A DNA stretch of 64,000 nt from Bryoerythrophyllum caledonicum (GCA_963971425.1 OZ020525.1:9965560-10029559); one strand, 5' to 3'; positions 32,386 through 42,132 are shown, counted from the stretch's first letter. Notes: generated by a model not told the origin, from the sequence alone. Made by a program: numbers and translations.

Positions 32386-33790
32386 AAGCTGAGGGGGAGC
32401 TGAGCGCGGAGCAGGCGGAGCTCTTGTAGCGGCGCAAGGCGATCTAGCAGGCGGAGCAGCAGTCGTCCGGGTTCGTGGTCACGGAGGTCGAGGATTGTGA
32501 GCAAGTGTGCGGCGGTGGTCGGTGACAAGGGCACTATCGATGTCCTCCGGGATCTTACCGCCGCGAAGGAGCGTCTGCACCCATTGCATCATCCACGAAG
32601 CTGAAGCCTCCCGCGAGTTGACGTCGTTGTTGAAGGACGAGGAGATCTTGGAGCTTCAGGAGGAGGTCGGCGCGTTGTGGGAGGTTGGTGTAGGGAGAAG
32701 CGAAAGAACTTCCTGGTTGCGCAGGAACTAGGCGTTCTTCAACCTGCCCTCTTAAACCACTCTGTTGGCATGAAGTCCTTGCTACCGTGGAAGGTACGCT
32801 GAGGTGGTGCCGCGCTAACGAACACAGTGAACGCCGCAAAGCAGCTGCATACAGAGTTGGCGCGTGGAGTTGGAAACGGGAGAGGTCGCCATTGTGCATG
32901 TTTTCACGGTGCGCCTGTATAGATGGTGCCACTGGCGCCTCTGTAGACGAGTAGATGCCTCTGTAGATGCCTCTGTAGATGGTACACATTCTCTCGTGCA
33001 AACAGAGGGTTTCCAGCTTGATACGGACGAAGGTTGTAGCTTTTTGCCGGGCTTTCTAGAAACCTTGTTGGGAATCCGGAACGGTAAAACCAGGTCGTTC
33101 GACTTTGTGTTTTCTGAAATGTGGAAGACTGAGTCTCTTTGCGGTTTGAAGGCTCGGTTTACAGCTGAAGGCAAGGAGCTCTCCCTTTGACAAATTCCGG
33201 AACTCAATAACGAACTTGCTCCCCAGCTCGTGGAGAACTGCACTACGGTGGCTTAAGTCAAGGAGCATTTGGGATGTGAGTGCGCGAGAAATGGCACAAG
33301 AAGGTGCTGCGGGGAAGGTGCCGATCTGACTGTGCAACCTTCACATTGCAATCCGGTGAGTAGCTGGAATATGTTGTGATTTATTCTCCTCGTGTGAAAT
33401 TTTGGTGCTCTTAGTGACGCGGAAGCGCTGCCAAAAGTTTGTTAGAATTGCATAGTGCAATTGTCTCCATGTGGGAATGATACATGCTTGAGCACATGTT
33501 AGCTTTGTGCACATTCTAGTGCAAGAGTTACCCGTTTCTAGTGATTTTGATCACTTAGAATTTTAGGGTGTTATCCTAGAACTTATCTAGTTCTAGAGAA
33601 AGGCCAGCCTCTTGCACGAGGCATTATAAGGCTTAGATTGGATTTAAGGTTTCTTCTAGGGGTAGTTAGTGGTAACTATTTGAAGGCCTAAGACAATTCA
33701 ACAAGGTAACGTATCCGGACCCGTGTTGGGAGGGGATAGTCAACTGCTTGGGGGAGTGACAAGTTTGTATGATGCATCTTGTTAGTATGT
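32386..33790 (+). other. Retroelement leader, GC-rich part, no clear gene
   Basis: This region follows the HEMA fragment. The plus strand has broken Glu- and Ala-rich coil-like reading frames (for example DLTAAKERL; ILELQEEVGALWEVG at about 32640), perhaps another captured or decayed gene. A short repeat (AGATGCCTCTGT) occurs three times at about 32940-32980. Nothing recognised. Confidence 0.4.
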
Positions 33791-34035
33791 GGTGAAAGTG
33801 CGGGAGAGCGGGTGCCATAGTCACCTTCTTCTTGCTCTTCGTCATTCTTGTAAGAGGTGAAGGTGTGGGATAGTGGGTACCATTGTTGCCCACTTCTTAC
33901 CCTTGCCCATTTGCTTGTGAGAGTGATTGGAAGAGTTGTGGGATATTGGGTGCCATAGTCACCTTTTTCTTGCGCTTTGCCACCTTTGGGGAGTGACTAG
34001 TAGAGGTATGGGATGGTGAGTGACATTGTCGCTTT
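33790..34035 (+). repeat. Degenerate tandem repeats in the retroelement leader
   Basis: A motif like GGGTGCCATAGTCACC followed by CTTCTTCTTGC recurs at about 33810, 33875, 33948 and 34018, giving a period of 65-73 bp and four diverged copies. It lies upstream of Gag. Confidence 0.7.
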
Positions 34036-34536
34036 CTTCTTATACTTCGGCTAGGAATTTGGATTATGGGGATCATGTATGGCTAGACTTTGGGTTCTTC
34101 TCATCAAATTATTGTGCACACTATTGGTGTCTTGCATCACATTGAGCTCAGTGTGGCATATGATAGTGAACAAGAAGTGAAATTCTAGCATTTTCCTAAT
34201 CTAGGGTTAACATCCATTGTGAGCCCACTTAATACAACCACGTAAAAAGAGTGGGTTGCATTAAGCATATGGGACATGGATAGTGGAGGAACGAAGAAGG
34301 AATAAAAAGAGTCTAGTGCATCCAAGGTAGAGATTAGCACCGAGACCCTTAGTCAATTGATTACTTGCCTCCAAGATTTGCAAGTTAAATCTTCACCTTC
34401 TCAGGCAAGCTCTAGTGGTAGGGATTTTGAGTTATCTCCTATAGCCAAGTCTCGAACCGGGACTCAAGACTTGCGAAAGCCAGGCACGAAGGTGCTAAGC
34501 GAAGAGTCCGTGAAGTATTAGACTTCACTTGGTGGG

Positions 34537-34917
34537 GTGCGCAAAGTTCGAGCGCTTCGGGCCAAGGAGGGTATTCGAGCTCCTCTTTGTCGTGCACGAG
34601 GCCAAGTCGAAGCCGTGGATCTTGTGGTTGGAGAGAAGGCCGTTGTCCTAAAGAACGTTGGGTCAAGGTACACCGTGGAGGTGGTGGATTTCCGCCGAGG
34701 AAACCAATTGCCCACGTTCTCCCTCATCTTCACCGAGTTTGAGAGTGAAGGCTTCGTGTTTCATACTACGTGGCAGTGGAAAGTGGGTACGTGGCGAGAG
34801 CGGGCCAGCAGTGTGTGGGACACACTCACCTTGGAGCTACTCGATTGGGAAGTATCACCCACTATCTACGCTCCGGAGAAGAAGGGCACTCATGAAGCAT
34901 GGCGCTTCTTTGATTGA
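34537..34917 (+). CDS. Small ORF upstream of Gag, unknown
   Basis: An open frame of 126 codons starting at a GTG, so the real start is unclear. It encodes a soluble-looking protein with TFSLIFTEFESEGFVFHTTW and LELLDWEVSPTIYAPEKKG. It overlaps the Gag frame by four bases and is in a different frame. It may be the N-terminal part of Gag separated by a frameshift, or a separate accessory protein. No domain recognised. Confidence 0.4.
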   Translation: MRKVRALRAKEGIRAPLCRARGQVEAVDLVVGEKAVVLKNVGSRYTVEVVDFRRGNQLPTFSLIFTEFESEGFVFHTTWQWKVGTWRERASSVWDTLTLELLDWEVSPTIYAPEKKGTHEAWRFFD

Positions 34918-36263
34918 GCCAACCAATTCTCAATTTGGAGACGTGGAAGGGGCCCGGTTTCACTCGGAAAAACAATCCATTTGCGGTAGGCGTTCGTGAA
35001 AGAGTGGCGGAGGAAGTTACCACTCAATCGAAGGAAGAGGAGGATACGGTCCAACCGATAGTAGAAGAACGTGAGTTTGTGGTAGAATCATTGGCACGTA
35101 GTGTAAGTTCCCCACCAAGAAAGCCTTTGCAATCAATTTTTGATTGGGAGGAGATGGCTTCACCATATGGAGGAGGAGGAGAACGGGGGGTGCGACGGTT
35201 TTCGGGTGCCACGGGCACTATCGAAGCGGATGACTTCAAGAGGGAGTTCACCATGTGGTGTGAACTCCAGAAGTCTCGCAACCCCAACTTCAACCCTTAC
35301 ATGGTGTGGAAGGCGTTATTTGGATGTCTAGAGGGAGCCCCGTTAGCGGATTATGGAGAATTCGAGGCGGCTCATCTCACGGAGATATTGGCATTGAGGG
35401 ATTTCTATGCACTGAATTACGCGGACGTATTCGGAGGAGCGCCGAGTGTTCCATCACGTGTGGGAAAGGGGAAGCAGGAGGAGGGCACGAGTAGTGCGGA
35501 GGACTTGAGCCAACCGATGGAAACGGTAGCTATTCCACCTCCGTTTTACCCTACGGCCGTATTCTTCACACAGATCCGTCGAGACTATGAAGGTCAACGG
35601 GCGGATAAGATGAAGGCATTGAGATCTTTTGCACGAGGAGGAGATGAGTCCTTGCGGGAAGCTCATGCGAGATTGCGGAGACTGATTTCTGCTACTCACG
35701 GAGTCACGGAGCAGCAAGCGGTGCAGCACTGGTACAACATCCTAGAGAATGAGATGAAGGCCTTAGTTCGCAATGAGGCATTGCGATTGGGTGAACCACC
35801 GACTTTGAGATTTGTGTTCGAGACGTCCGAGAGAATTGAGATCAATTTATTGGAGGAGAAAGCGGCCATGGGATTTCTCAAACGAGAAGAGAAGGTTCCT
35901 GAGAAAATCAAGGTGGCCAAGGCTGCGGTTCCCTCCTATGCCACCGACACTGAAGCATTATGCTTTAGTTGTGGCAAACCGGGGCATTTAAGGAAGGATT
36001 GCAAGGAAGGCAAGTCCTCTACCCCTCAAATTGGTGGCTATTGCTCTGGTTGTGGTGCCAAGGGGCATTCCGAGGCTAAGTGTTGGAAGCTCCACCCTGA
36101 GTTGAAGCCTTCTGGAGGCAAGGGAGCCAAGGCAAGCAACAAGGAGAAGGAGTCCAAGTCTTCGGGAGGAGACAAGAAAGGTTGGAAGGCCAAATTCGCG
36201 GAGTTGGAGGCCAAAATGGCGGCCATGAGCGCGAATGTTGCTTCAGTCAGTGAGAAGCCCTAA
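34914..36263 (+). CDS. gag: Gag with two CCHC zinc knuckles
   Basis: 449 codons if read from the TTG just after an upstream in-frame TGA; no ATG is near, and the first ATG (35155) would remove about 80 residues, so the start is uncertain. A capsid-like middle part (FKREFTMWCELQKSRNPNFN; QIRRDYEGQRADKMKALRSF) precedes two knuckles: CFSCGKPGHLRKDC and CSGCGAKGHSEAKC, both CX2CX4HX4C, near residues 348 and 376. A Lys-rich tail follows. Gag packages the RNA into the particle. A single TAA at 36261 separates it, in the same frame, from the protease ORF. Confidence 0.85.
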   Translation: MSQPILNLETWKGPGFTRKNNPFAVGVRERVAEEVTTQSKEEEDTVQPIVEEREFVVESLARSVSSPPRKPLQSIFDWEEMASPYGGGGERGVRRFSGATGTIEADDFKREFTMWCELQKSRNPNFNPYMVWKALFGCLEGAPLADYGEFEAAHLTEILALRDFYALNYADVFGGAPSVPSRVGKGKQEEGTSSAEDLSQPMETVAIPPPFYPTAVFFTQIRRDYEGQRADKMKALRSFARGGDESLREAHARLRRLISATHGVTEQQAVQHWYNILENEMKALVRNEALRLGEPPTLRFVFETSERIEINLLEEKAAMGFLKREEKVPEKIKVAKAAVPSYATDTEALCFSCGKPGHLRKDCKEGKSSTPQIGGYCSGCGAKGHSEAKCWKLHPELKPSGGKGAKASNKEKESKSSGGDKKGWKAKFAELEAKMAAMSANVASVSEKP

Positions 36264-36326
36264 GTCACTCCTAGTTTTCATGCTGGGAGCGGGTTTAGGC
36301 CCGATGATGACGAATTCGGGGACTAT

Positions 36327-38555
36327 ATGCTAAGTGGCATGGCACTTGCTATTACGGATGGCTCACGGGAGGCTTATGCCCTTACGCGGAGTCAAACACC
36401 AGTGCCAAAGGAGGTTCCACGTGGAGCAAGTCCAACCTTGGATCGTCAACATGGAAAGGACAACCGGCAAGCTCGATTGTCAGAGTCTTTCACGTTGGAG
36501 GAGATGGTGCCAGTATCTTCCATGGTGCCTCCAACGCGTCGGAGGGTGTCAACAACTCGCCCTACGGTTGAGATTGTAGAGCCAGCAACCACGGTGGTGA
36601 GAGAAGCGGCAAACGTGGTTTGTGAGGCTTCACTATTTTCTGCTAAATTGATGTCACAAGAGGGATTTAATGCAGTGGCGGTCTTCAAGATGGCGGCTCA
36701 AATGTGTGAGTTGAGTGACTCCACGGGCGTCAATGCGTTGAAGACGGAAGTGATTGAAGGAGAGGTGGATAAGAGTCAAGAGGACAACGTGGAGGGGCTG
36801 CTTTTAGCAGCCATGCGTGTCAAGACCATGGCCGCCAGACCTGCAATCGAGAGGTCATCCATTACACCTGGTGTAGTGGTTGACAACTCCCAAAGGATTT
36901 TCCAAATTGTTGGGCCCAAGGGGAGGGTTTTTGTGCCTCGACGAGTGCTTTTGGATTCAGGAGCTCAACCATTGATGCTGGGAGCATCTGCCCGTGAGGG
37001 GTTGGGTTTGACTGGGGACACTTTGGAAAAGTGTTCGTGGACAATTAGCACTTCCATGGGGGGTACGGAGCATGCTACGGGCATCACGAAGGAAGAGTTG
37101 ATTTTACGACTCAACGAAGATGATGTCGATGATGCAAGCTTTATAAAGGTGAAAGCTATAGTAACGGAGGCCAAGTCATACGATGTCTTGGTGGGCTCGG
37201 CGGTGCTATACCCCATGGGGTTCACCTTGGATTTCTGGGAGGAAACCGCAAGTTATAGACCAGGATGGCAAGCGGGAGATGGGCGGAAGGCCAAGCTACC
37301 AGCTCGTTTTATTCGAGTTCTGACTGGCAATCTTGCAGACGTGTTTGCCTTCTCAGGAGGCATGGATGTGAGACCATCATGGTTTCACAAGGGTTGTGAT
37401 ACTTTCCCGATGGATACCCCTACACTTCACAAGATGGATGCCCATGTAGGTGACACAAGTGGTGGAGACACGGAGACGTATCAACCTGGCATCGAAGCAG
37501 CGTGGGGGACCACGACTCAGCTTCAAAAGGATGCTGAACAAGTCATCGTAGATGCTTGGCAGCATTCTATACTCCCACAAGCGGAAGATGATTCTAAAAG
37601 GGACCAAGACTTAGGCCCACCTCTAGACACTTCCACCATTCACTGGAAAGCACCAGAGGAGGGTATTGTGTTGATGGAGTTATTCGGAGGGATTGGAAGT
37701 GGCTTGGTGGCAGTGCTGCAAGCAGGGATCAAGGTCAAACGCTATATCTACGTAGATGTTGATGAAGCAGCAAGACACGTGGCTAAGCGGCATTCACGGC
37801 GATTGAAGACTCAATTCCCATACTTGTTGGTCACTAGTGCCATCAAGACTTCATTTTCTACTTTTGTTGGTGATATTGCTTTGCTTTCAGCAGAGGATAT
37901 TCACCGTGTTGGCCATGTGGACCTTGTCATCGCGGGATGGCCATGTCAAGGATTGTCAATGGCTGGACACCAAAACGGGTTGAAAGACACTCGGTCTTCG
38001 CAGTTTCATGATATGATCCGCGTAATCCGTTTGCTTCAATCCTCTCAGAAGCGACCACCAGGTTACATTGTGGAAAATGTACCAGTGGTGAGTAGCTCGA
38101 GGTCGAGGACATTGGAGGGCATGCACCGCATACACCAGACTCTGGGTATGCCTGTGTTGTTGGATGCAGCTGCGGTGGAATCGCGAGCACATCGCCCGCG
38201 ATTGTGGTGGACAAATTTAGCACCTCAAGAGTTGTTACAGTCCGTTGTGGGTCGAATAAAACGGCCGGATGTCTATGTGAGTGATATTTTGGATCCTCAC
38301 AGGGCACCGCGACGCGTTTACCATGACGACCAACCACCTTTGGCGGTCGTTAACCGCAAAGGAGAACCACGTAGGGCAGTGCCCACGTTGGTTAGTTTTT
38401 CTCGGTCGTATGCCTTTAAGGATAACGGCCCGGGTCTTGTGTGGGATTCTTTGTCTCAAGAGATGGTGGAGCCTAATGCGAATGAACGGGAGAGAGCCAT
38501 GGGATTTCCCACGGGCACTACTGATGCGCCCGGGATCTCGGAGCAACAACGGTGA
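36327..38555 (+). CDS. Aspartic protease fused to C5 DNA methyltransferase
   Basis: 742 codons in the Gag frame. Protease active site: VLLDSGAQPLMLG at about residue 207. The C5-cytosine methyltransferase domain runs from about residue 447: motif I ELFGGIGSGLVAV (about 450), motif IV AGWPCQGLSMAG with catalytic Cys540, motif VI ENV (about 583), motif VIII-like SRAHRPRLWW (about 619) and motif IX-like ERERAMGFP (about 721). Motifs run in the ordinary, not the permuted, order, and motif I through the ENV resembles DNMT3. The target-recognition part is short. A TGA at 38553 stops it just before a motif X-like segment. The enzyme would methylate cytosine in DNA; its host role is unknown. Confidence 0.9.
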   Translation: MLSGMALAITDGSREAYALTRSQTPVPKEVPRGASPTLDRQHGKDNRQARLSESFTLEEMVPVSSMVPPTRRRVSTTRPTVEIVEPATTVVREAANVVCEASLFSAKLMSQEGFNAVAVFKMAAQMCELSDSTGVNALKTEVIEGEVDKSQEDNVEGLLLAAMRVKTMAARPAIERSSITPGVVVDNSQRIFQIVGPKGRVFVPRRVLLDSGAQPLMLGASAREGLGLTGDTLEKCSWTISTSMGGTEHATGITKEELILRLNEDDVDDASFIKVKAIVTEAKSYDVLVGSAVLYPMGFTLDFWEETASYRPGWQAGDGRKAKLPARFIRVLTGNLADVFAFSGGMDVRPSWFHKGCDTFPMDTPTLHKMDAHVGDTSGGDTETYQPGIEAAWGTTTQLQKDAEQVIVDAWQHSILPQAEDDSKRDQDLGPPLDTSTIHWKAPEEGIVLMELFGGIGSGLVAVLQAGIKVKRYIYVDVDEAARHVAKRHSRRLKTQFPYLLVTSAIKTSFSTFVGDIALLSAEDIHRVGHVDLVIAGWPCQGLSMAGHQNGLKDTRSSQFHDMIRVIRLLQSSQKRPPGYIVENVPVVSSSRSRTLEGMHRIHQTLGMPVLLDAAAVESRAHRPRLWWTNLAPQELLQSVVGRIKRPDVYVSDILDPHRAPRRVYHDDQPPLAVVNRKGEPRRAVPTLVSFSRSYAFKDNGPGLVWDSLSQEMVEPNANERERAMGFPTGTTDAPGISEQQR

Positions 38556-39056
38556 TCTTTACTTGGACAAGCGATGGACTTTAACTGTTTGACGTGGATC
38601 GTTTCGTTGCTAGTGGCAGAATAAAAGCGGTTGGCTTCTAGTTTTACCGGTTACATGGGGTCTTATGAGTTGCGGGCGGCCGGAGAACCATTTGTCTCTG
38701 TCAAAGTGACAGACAAAGTGGTTGAGGGCGAGAAGGCCTTGGCACCTCACCCATGGAATATGTGGAGCTCCGCGAACCTTTTCGCGACACCCAAGACTGA
38801 GGATCCTCTTCATGGAGTGAAGGATTGGAACCGAAGTAGGGAATTGGCCCACCAAAGGAAGGATTTGGAGGAGGCTGTGGAGAATATGTTCGTGGGAGAA
38901 CACACAACTCACCAAAGGGAGACAATTGGCAAACTATGCCAATTGGAAGGACTTGGAAGCTTGGTGGAGGTGGAAGGAGAGGAATCTCCTCGCATGGCAT
39001 CCAATAGCAACCAAGGAAGGAGAATCCTGCTCCAAAGGAACCGAAGGAGGCGGTGA
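38556..39056 (+). pseudogene. Linker between methyltransferase and RT, broken
   Basis: The frame of the methyltransferase ORF continues after the TGA with SLLGQAMDFNCL, which fits the C-terminal motif X helix of C5 methyltransferases. It is closed by TAA at 38622, then open again from 38625 to a TGA at 39054 (EPFVSVKVTDKVVEGEKALA and a charged stretch). The RT lies in another frame. Sequence just upstream of the RT ORF reads sensibly in the RT frame from about 39000 (after a TAG), so a small indel near there probably separates them. Confidence 0.6.
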
Positions 39057-40156
39057 CCAAGGATACTTGGAAACCGATGGTAGGCCTGGCGGATGGAGCA
39101 GTTGAGAGAGAGGAACATGAGTTCCTAAGGGAGTACTTAGATTGTTTTGCCTTTAGTCTTGAAGATCTTGGAGTATTGAAGGGGCAAGAAGTACATATCA
39201 ACTTGACGGACAAAGCACCAATATACCGGAAGTCGTACAAGTATAGCAATGTTGAACGGAGGATGATACGCGCTCGTACGGAGGAGTTGGTGGCTGCGGG
39301 GCTAGTAGAGTTGGCTCCACCGGATTGCGAGTATGCATCGGCGACGGTTATGCCATCCAAGAAAGATATCTACGGTAATTGGACCGAGAAGAGGATGTGC
39401 GGGGACTATAGGAGGATTAACAAATTCACCAAGTCGGATCGTTATGCGATGCCAACGCCGGAGGAGAACTTTGAGGCTATTGGTCACGCCAAGGTATTTA
39501 GTACGTTGGACTTGCGCTCTGGATACCACCAGATTGGACTGAGAGAGGAAGACAAGGAGAAGACCGCGTTCTGGGGCATTGACAAAGATGGGAAGGACCG
39601 GTTGTTCCAATGGAAATTCTTACCATTTGGATTGAAGAATGCGCCTGCCGAATTCCAAAGGGTTATGGACCGAGTATTCTCGGGCTTGGATTTCGTGAGA
39701 TGCTACATTGACGACATCGTTGTCTTTAGCACGAATCGAAGGCAATATAGGCTACACTTGATGGAAGTGTTTGCTAGATTGAGGCTCCACGGTTTGAAGT
39801 TGCACCCTGGTAAGTGCAAATTCTACTTTGACCGCATCGAGTACTTAGGCCACATGATATATCCAAGTGGATTGGGTGTGGTAGCTAGTAAAATTGAAGT
39901 AGTGATGTCTATTCCTAGACCAAAGGATATTAGCAGGCTACGTGTATTCTTGGGGTTGTGTAATTACTATAGAAAGTTTGTGAAGACTTTCAGTGCTATT
40001 GCCAAGCCATTAACCATGTTGACAAGGAATGATCAACCTTGGATATGGGGAGATGAGCAAGAGGTGGCCTTTCAAGAGTTGAAGGACCGCTTGGCATCGG
40101 CACCTATACTTCGAAGGCCAGTAGCCGGAAGGACATACCAGCTACACACAGATTAG
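39053..40156 (+). CDS. pol: Reverse transcriptase (Ty3/gypsy type)
   Basis: 367 codons. N-terminal part HEFLREYLDCFAFSLEDLGV, then RT: MPSKKDIYGNWTEKRMCGDY, FSTLDLRSGYHQI (catalytic Asp), FGLKNAPAEFQRVMD, and CYIDDIVVFS (YIDD catalytic pair), then LGHMIYPSGL and GLCNYYRKFVKTFS. It copies the element's RNA to DNA. A TAG at 40154, within the RNase H-side motif QLHTD-stop-SALGIGV, separates it from the next ORF in the same frame. The start is not certain because of the upstream frameshift. Confidence 0.92.
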   Translation: MTKDTWKPMVGLADGAVEREEHEFLREYLDCFAFSLEDLGVLKGQEVHINLTDKAPIYRKSYKYSNVERRMIRARTEELVAAGLVELAPPDCEYASATVMPSKKDIYGNWTEKRMCGDYRRINKFTKSDRYAMPTPEENFEAIGHAKVFSTLDLRSGYHQIGLREEDKEKTAFWGIDKDGKDRLFQWKFLPFGLKNAPAEFQRVMDRVFSGLDFVRCYIDDIVVFSTNRRQYRLHLMEVFARLRLHGLKLHPGKCKFYFDRIEYLGHMIYPSGLGVVASKIEVVMSIPRPKDISRLRVFLGLCNYYRKFVKTFSAIAKPLTMLTRNDQPWIWGDEQEVAFQELKDRLASAPILRRPVAGRTYQLHTD

Positions 40157-40162
40157 AGCGCA

Positions 40163-41323
40163 TTGGGAATTGGTGTGGTGTTGACGCAAATGGATGACGA
40201 CGGAAAAGAGTTTGTCATTGCGTACGCCAGCTGGTCCAACAATAATGCGGAGGCCCAGTATAGCTCGTATGAAGGGGAGTGTTTGGCTGCCATATGGGCA
40301 ATTGCTCATTTTCGATGTTACCTTTATGGTAATGAGTTCTTGTTAGTCACGGATCATCAACCTTTAAAGTGGTTGATGGACTCTAACAAACTAATAGGCA
40401 AGCTAGCACGGTGGGCCTTGATGTTGATGGAATACGACTTCAAGGTGGTGCATAGAGCGGGATTGGTGAATATGGATGCCGACGGCCTTAGCCGCAATCC
40501 AATTCCAAACCAAGCGGATGCTACGGGCGCTAGGTGGCACGGGGAGGATGAAGCCGATCCGTTGCCAGGTTGGCATTGTTCGGCCTTTCTAAGTGTATTG
40601 GCAATGCGTGGAGATAAAACCAGAGCTTCTACTGTGGCCATGGTAGATGAGGATGTCGGTGAAGAATCTGGGGGCGCCAAAGACATCTTTGAAGACATGA
40701 ACGTGATGCATTTTCTGAAGAATGGAGAAATGGTGCCTACGTGGTCCGCTAAGGAGAGAGATCTGGTCTCACAACGAGCCAAACGGTTCGTGTGGGAGAG
40801 GACTCACCTTTTGAGGGTGTGGCCGGATTGCACGCGGAAGGTTGTCTCAACTCCATTGGAGAGAGTGAAGCTCATCAAGGACACGCATGAAGACCTTGGG
40901 CACTTTGGAGTGCGGAGGACTTATAGCTTGCTCCAGCTTCACTATTGGTGGCGAGGAATGCAAAGTCAAGTTCAAGCCTTGGTAGCCCGGTGTATGATTT
41001 GTGATCGGGTACGAGCGTCTTTTAACGCTCCGATGCTACAATTGCAACCATTGCCAATTATGGGCTTGAGATATAGGTGGAGGTTAGATTTTGCTGGTCC
41101 ATTGCCAATGACACCTCGACACAATAAGTATGTGTTGGTGATGATCGAGCACTTCTCAAAATGGATAGAATTGGTGGCGTTGCCTCACAAGTTTAGTGAG
41201 GGGGCCGATTACTCTTTTCTTGATCGTGTTTTGAGTCGCTTTGGAGCTCCAGCGGAAGTTTTCACAGACCAAGGAAGAGAATTCTTGGATGACTTTCAAA
41301 CGTTGTGTGAGCAAGCAAGATAG
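40163..41323 (+). CDS. pol: RNase H and integrase N-terminal and core part
   Basis: 386 codons in the RT frame. RNase H: GIGVVLTQMDDDGKEFVIAY, YEGECLAAIWAI (Glu), LLVTDHQPLKWL (Asp) and NMDADGLSRNP. Integrase: zinc region HEDLGHFGVRRTYSLLQLHY then CMICD (HHCC), core WRLDFAGPLPM (first Asp) and FTDQGREFLDD (second Asp). It stops at TAG 41321 because of a one-base shift around 41318. The rest of the integrase is in the next ORF. The integrase inserts the cDNA into the host. Confidence 0.92.
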   Translation: MGIGVVLTQMDDDGKEFVIAYASWSNNNAEAQYSSYEGECLAAIWAIAHFRCYLYGNEFLLVTDHQPLKWLMDSNKLIGKLARWALMLMEYDFKVVHRAGLVNMDADGLSRNPIPNQADATGARWHGEDEADPLPGWHCSAFLSVLAMRGDKTRASTVAMVDEDVGEESGGAKDIFEDMNVMHFLKNGEMVPTWSAKERDLVSQRAKRFVWERTHLLRVWPDCTRKVVSTPLERVKLIKDTHEDLGHFGVRRTYSLLQLHYWWRGMQSQVQALVARCMICDRVRASFNAPMLQLQPLPIMGLRYRWRLDFAGPLPMTPRHNKYVLVMIEHFSKWIELVALPHKFSEGADYSFLDRVLSRFGAPAEVFTDQGREFLDDFQTLCEQAR

Positions 41324-41364
41324 ACCACCGCACTACTTCGAGGGATCACCCCGAAGCGGATGGA

Positions 41365-42132
41365 TTGGCGGAGCGCATGGTACAAACCGTCAAGAGGGGA
41401 CTTCGGAAGTATAGTTTGAAGAAGGGACATCATCAAGATTGGGACTTGCAATTACCGTGGATAGCCATGGGCTACCGGTTTAGCAAGCAAGCATCTTTGG
41501 CGTCTTTTTCTCCTTACTTCTTGTTGTTTGGAAGGCAACCGGTGTCAAAGAAGGCCATTCAGGCAGATGCTGACACCGTGTTGGCTAACATGGACAATCC
41601 TGATACGTGGGCTCAAGTGTGTGAACAACGTGCGGATTTGTTTCAACGGGTGATGCCTATGGCATTGGAGAATCTTTCCATTGCTCAACATCGGGATACG
41701 TTGCGTTATGCTACAATACGGGGAGGAGGCTACCGACCGCAAGTGCGACGGTTTACACCTGGAGACTATGTGTATTTGCAGCAAGCAGCGCCTACCACCT
41801 TAGATGTGACAGCGGGACGGGTGATCTTGCGAGTTCGTGAGGTGAAGAACTCAGGAGTGTTACTGTTGGAGGGTCGTGATGGTAAAATATGGAAGGATCA
41901 TACGCGCAATTGCGCTCCTTGCCATTTACCACACATTGATGGAACGATAAACCTTGGTATTTCTCACATCTCTTCTGGATTGCGATGTCAATTGTGTGGT
42001 AGTGCCAAACGGGCAGCCACAATGGTCATTTGTGACTTGTGTTCTACGGGGTGGCATCTAGAATGTCTAACCCCATCTCTTCTAGAGGTACCAGTGGGTC
42101 AATGGTCATGTCCAAATTGTTTAGCACATTAA
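41365..42132 (+). CDS. pol: Integrase C-terminal part with PHD finger
   Basis: 255 codons, in a frame one base off the preceding ORF. The catalytic-Glu motif (HPEADGLAERMVQT) spans the junction. Then SLKKGHHQDWDLQLPWIAMG, FLLFGRQPV, and a C-terminal beta domain (RRFTPGDYVYLQQA; GRVILRVREVKNSGVLLLEG). The last 50 residues form a PHD finger of C4HC3 type: CQLC, CDLC, GWHLEC, CPNC. PHD fingers bind histone H3 tails, so this may guide integration as chromodomains do in chromoviruses; that is inference. Confidence 0.9.
   Translation: MAERMVQTVKRGLRKYSLKKGHHQDWDLQLPWIAMGYRFSKQASLASFSPYFLLFGRQPVSKKAIQADADTVLANMDNPDTWAQVCEQRADLFQRVMPMALENLSIAQHRDTLRYATIRGGGYRPQVRRFTPGDYVYLQQAAPTTLDVTAGRVILRVREVKNSGVLLLEGRDGKIWKDHTRNCAPCHLPHIDGTINLGISHISSGLRCQLCGSAKRAATMVICDLCSTGWHLECLTPSLLEVPVGQWSCPNCLAH

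Noticed and set aside
32310-33337. Minus-strand ORFs of up to 148 codons in the retroelement leader
   Set aside because: They are opposite-strand shadows of GC-rich sequence including the HEMA fragment; the element's genes are all on the plus strand.
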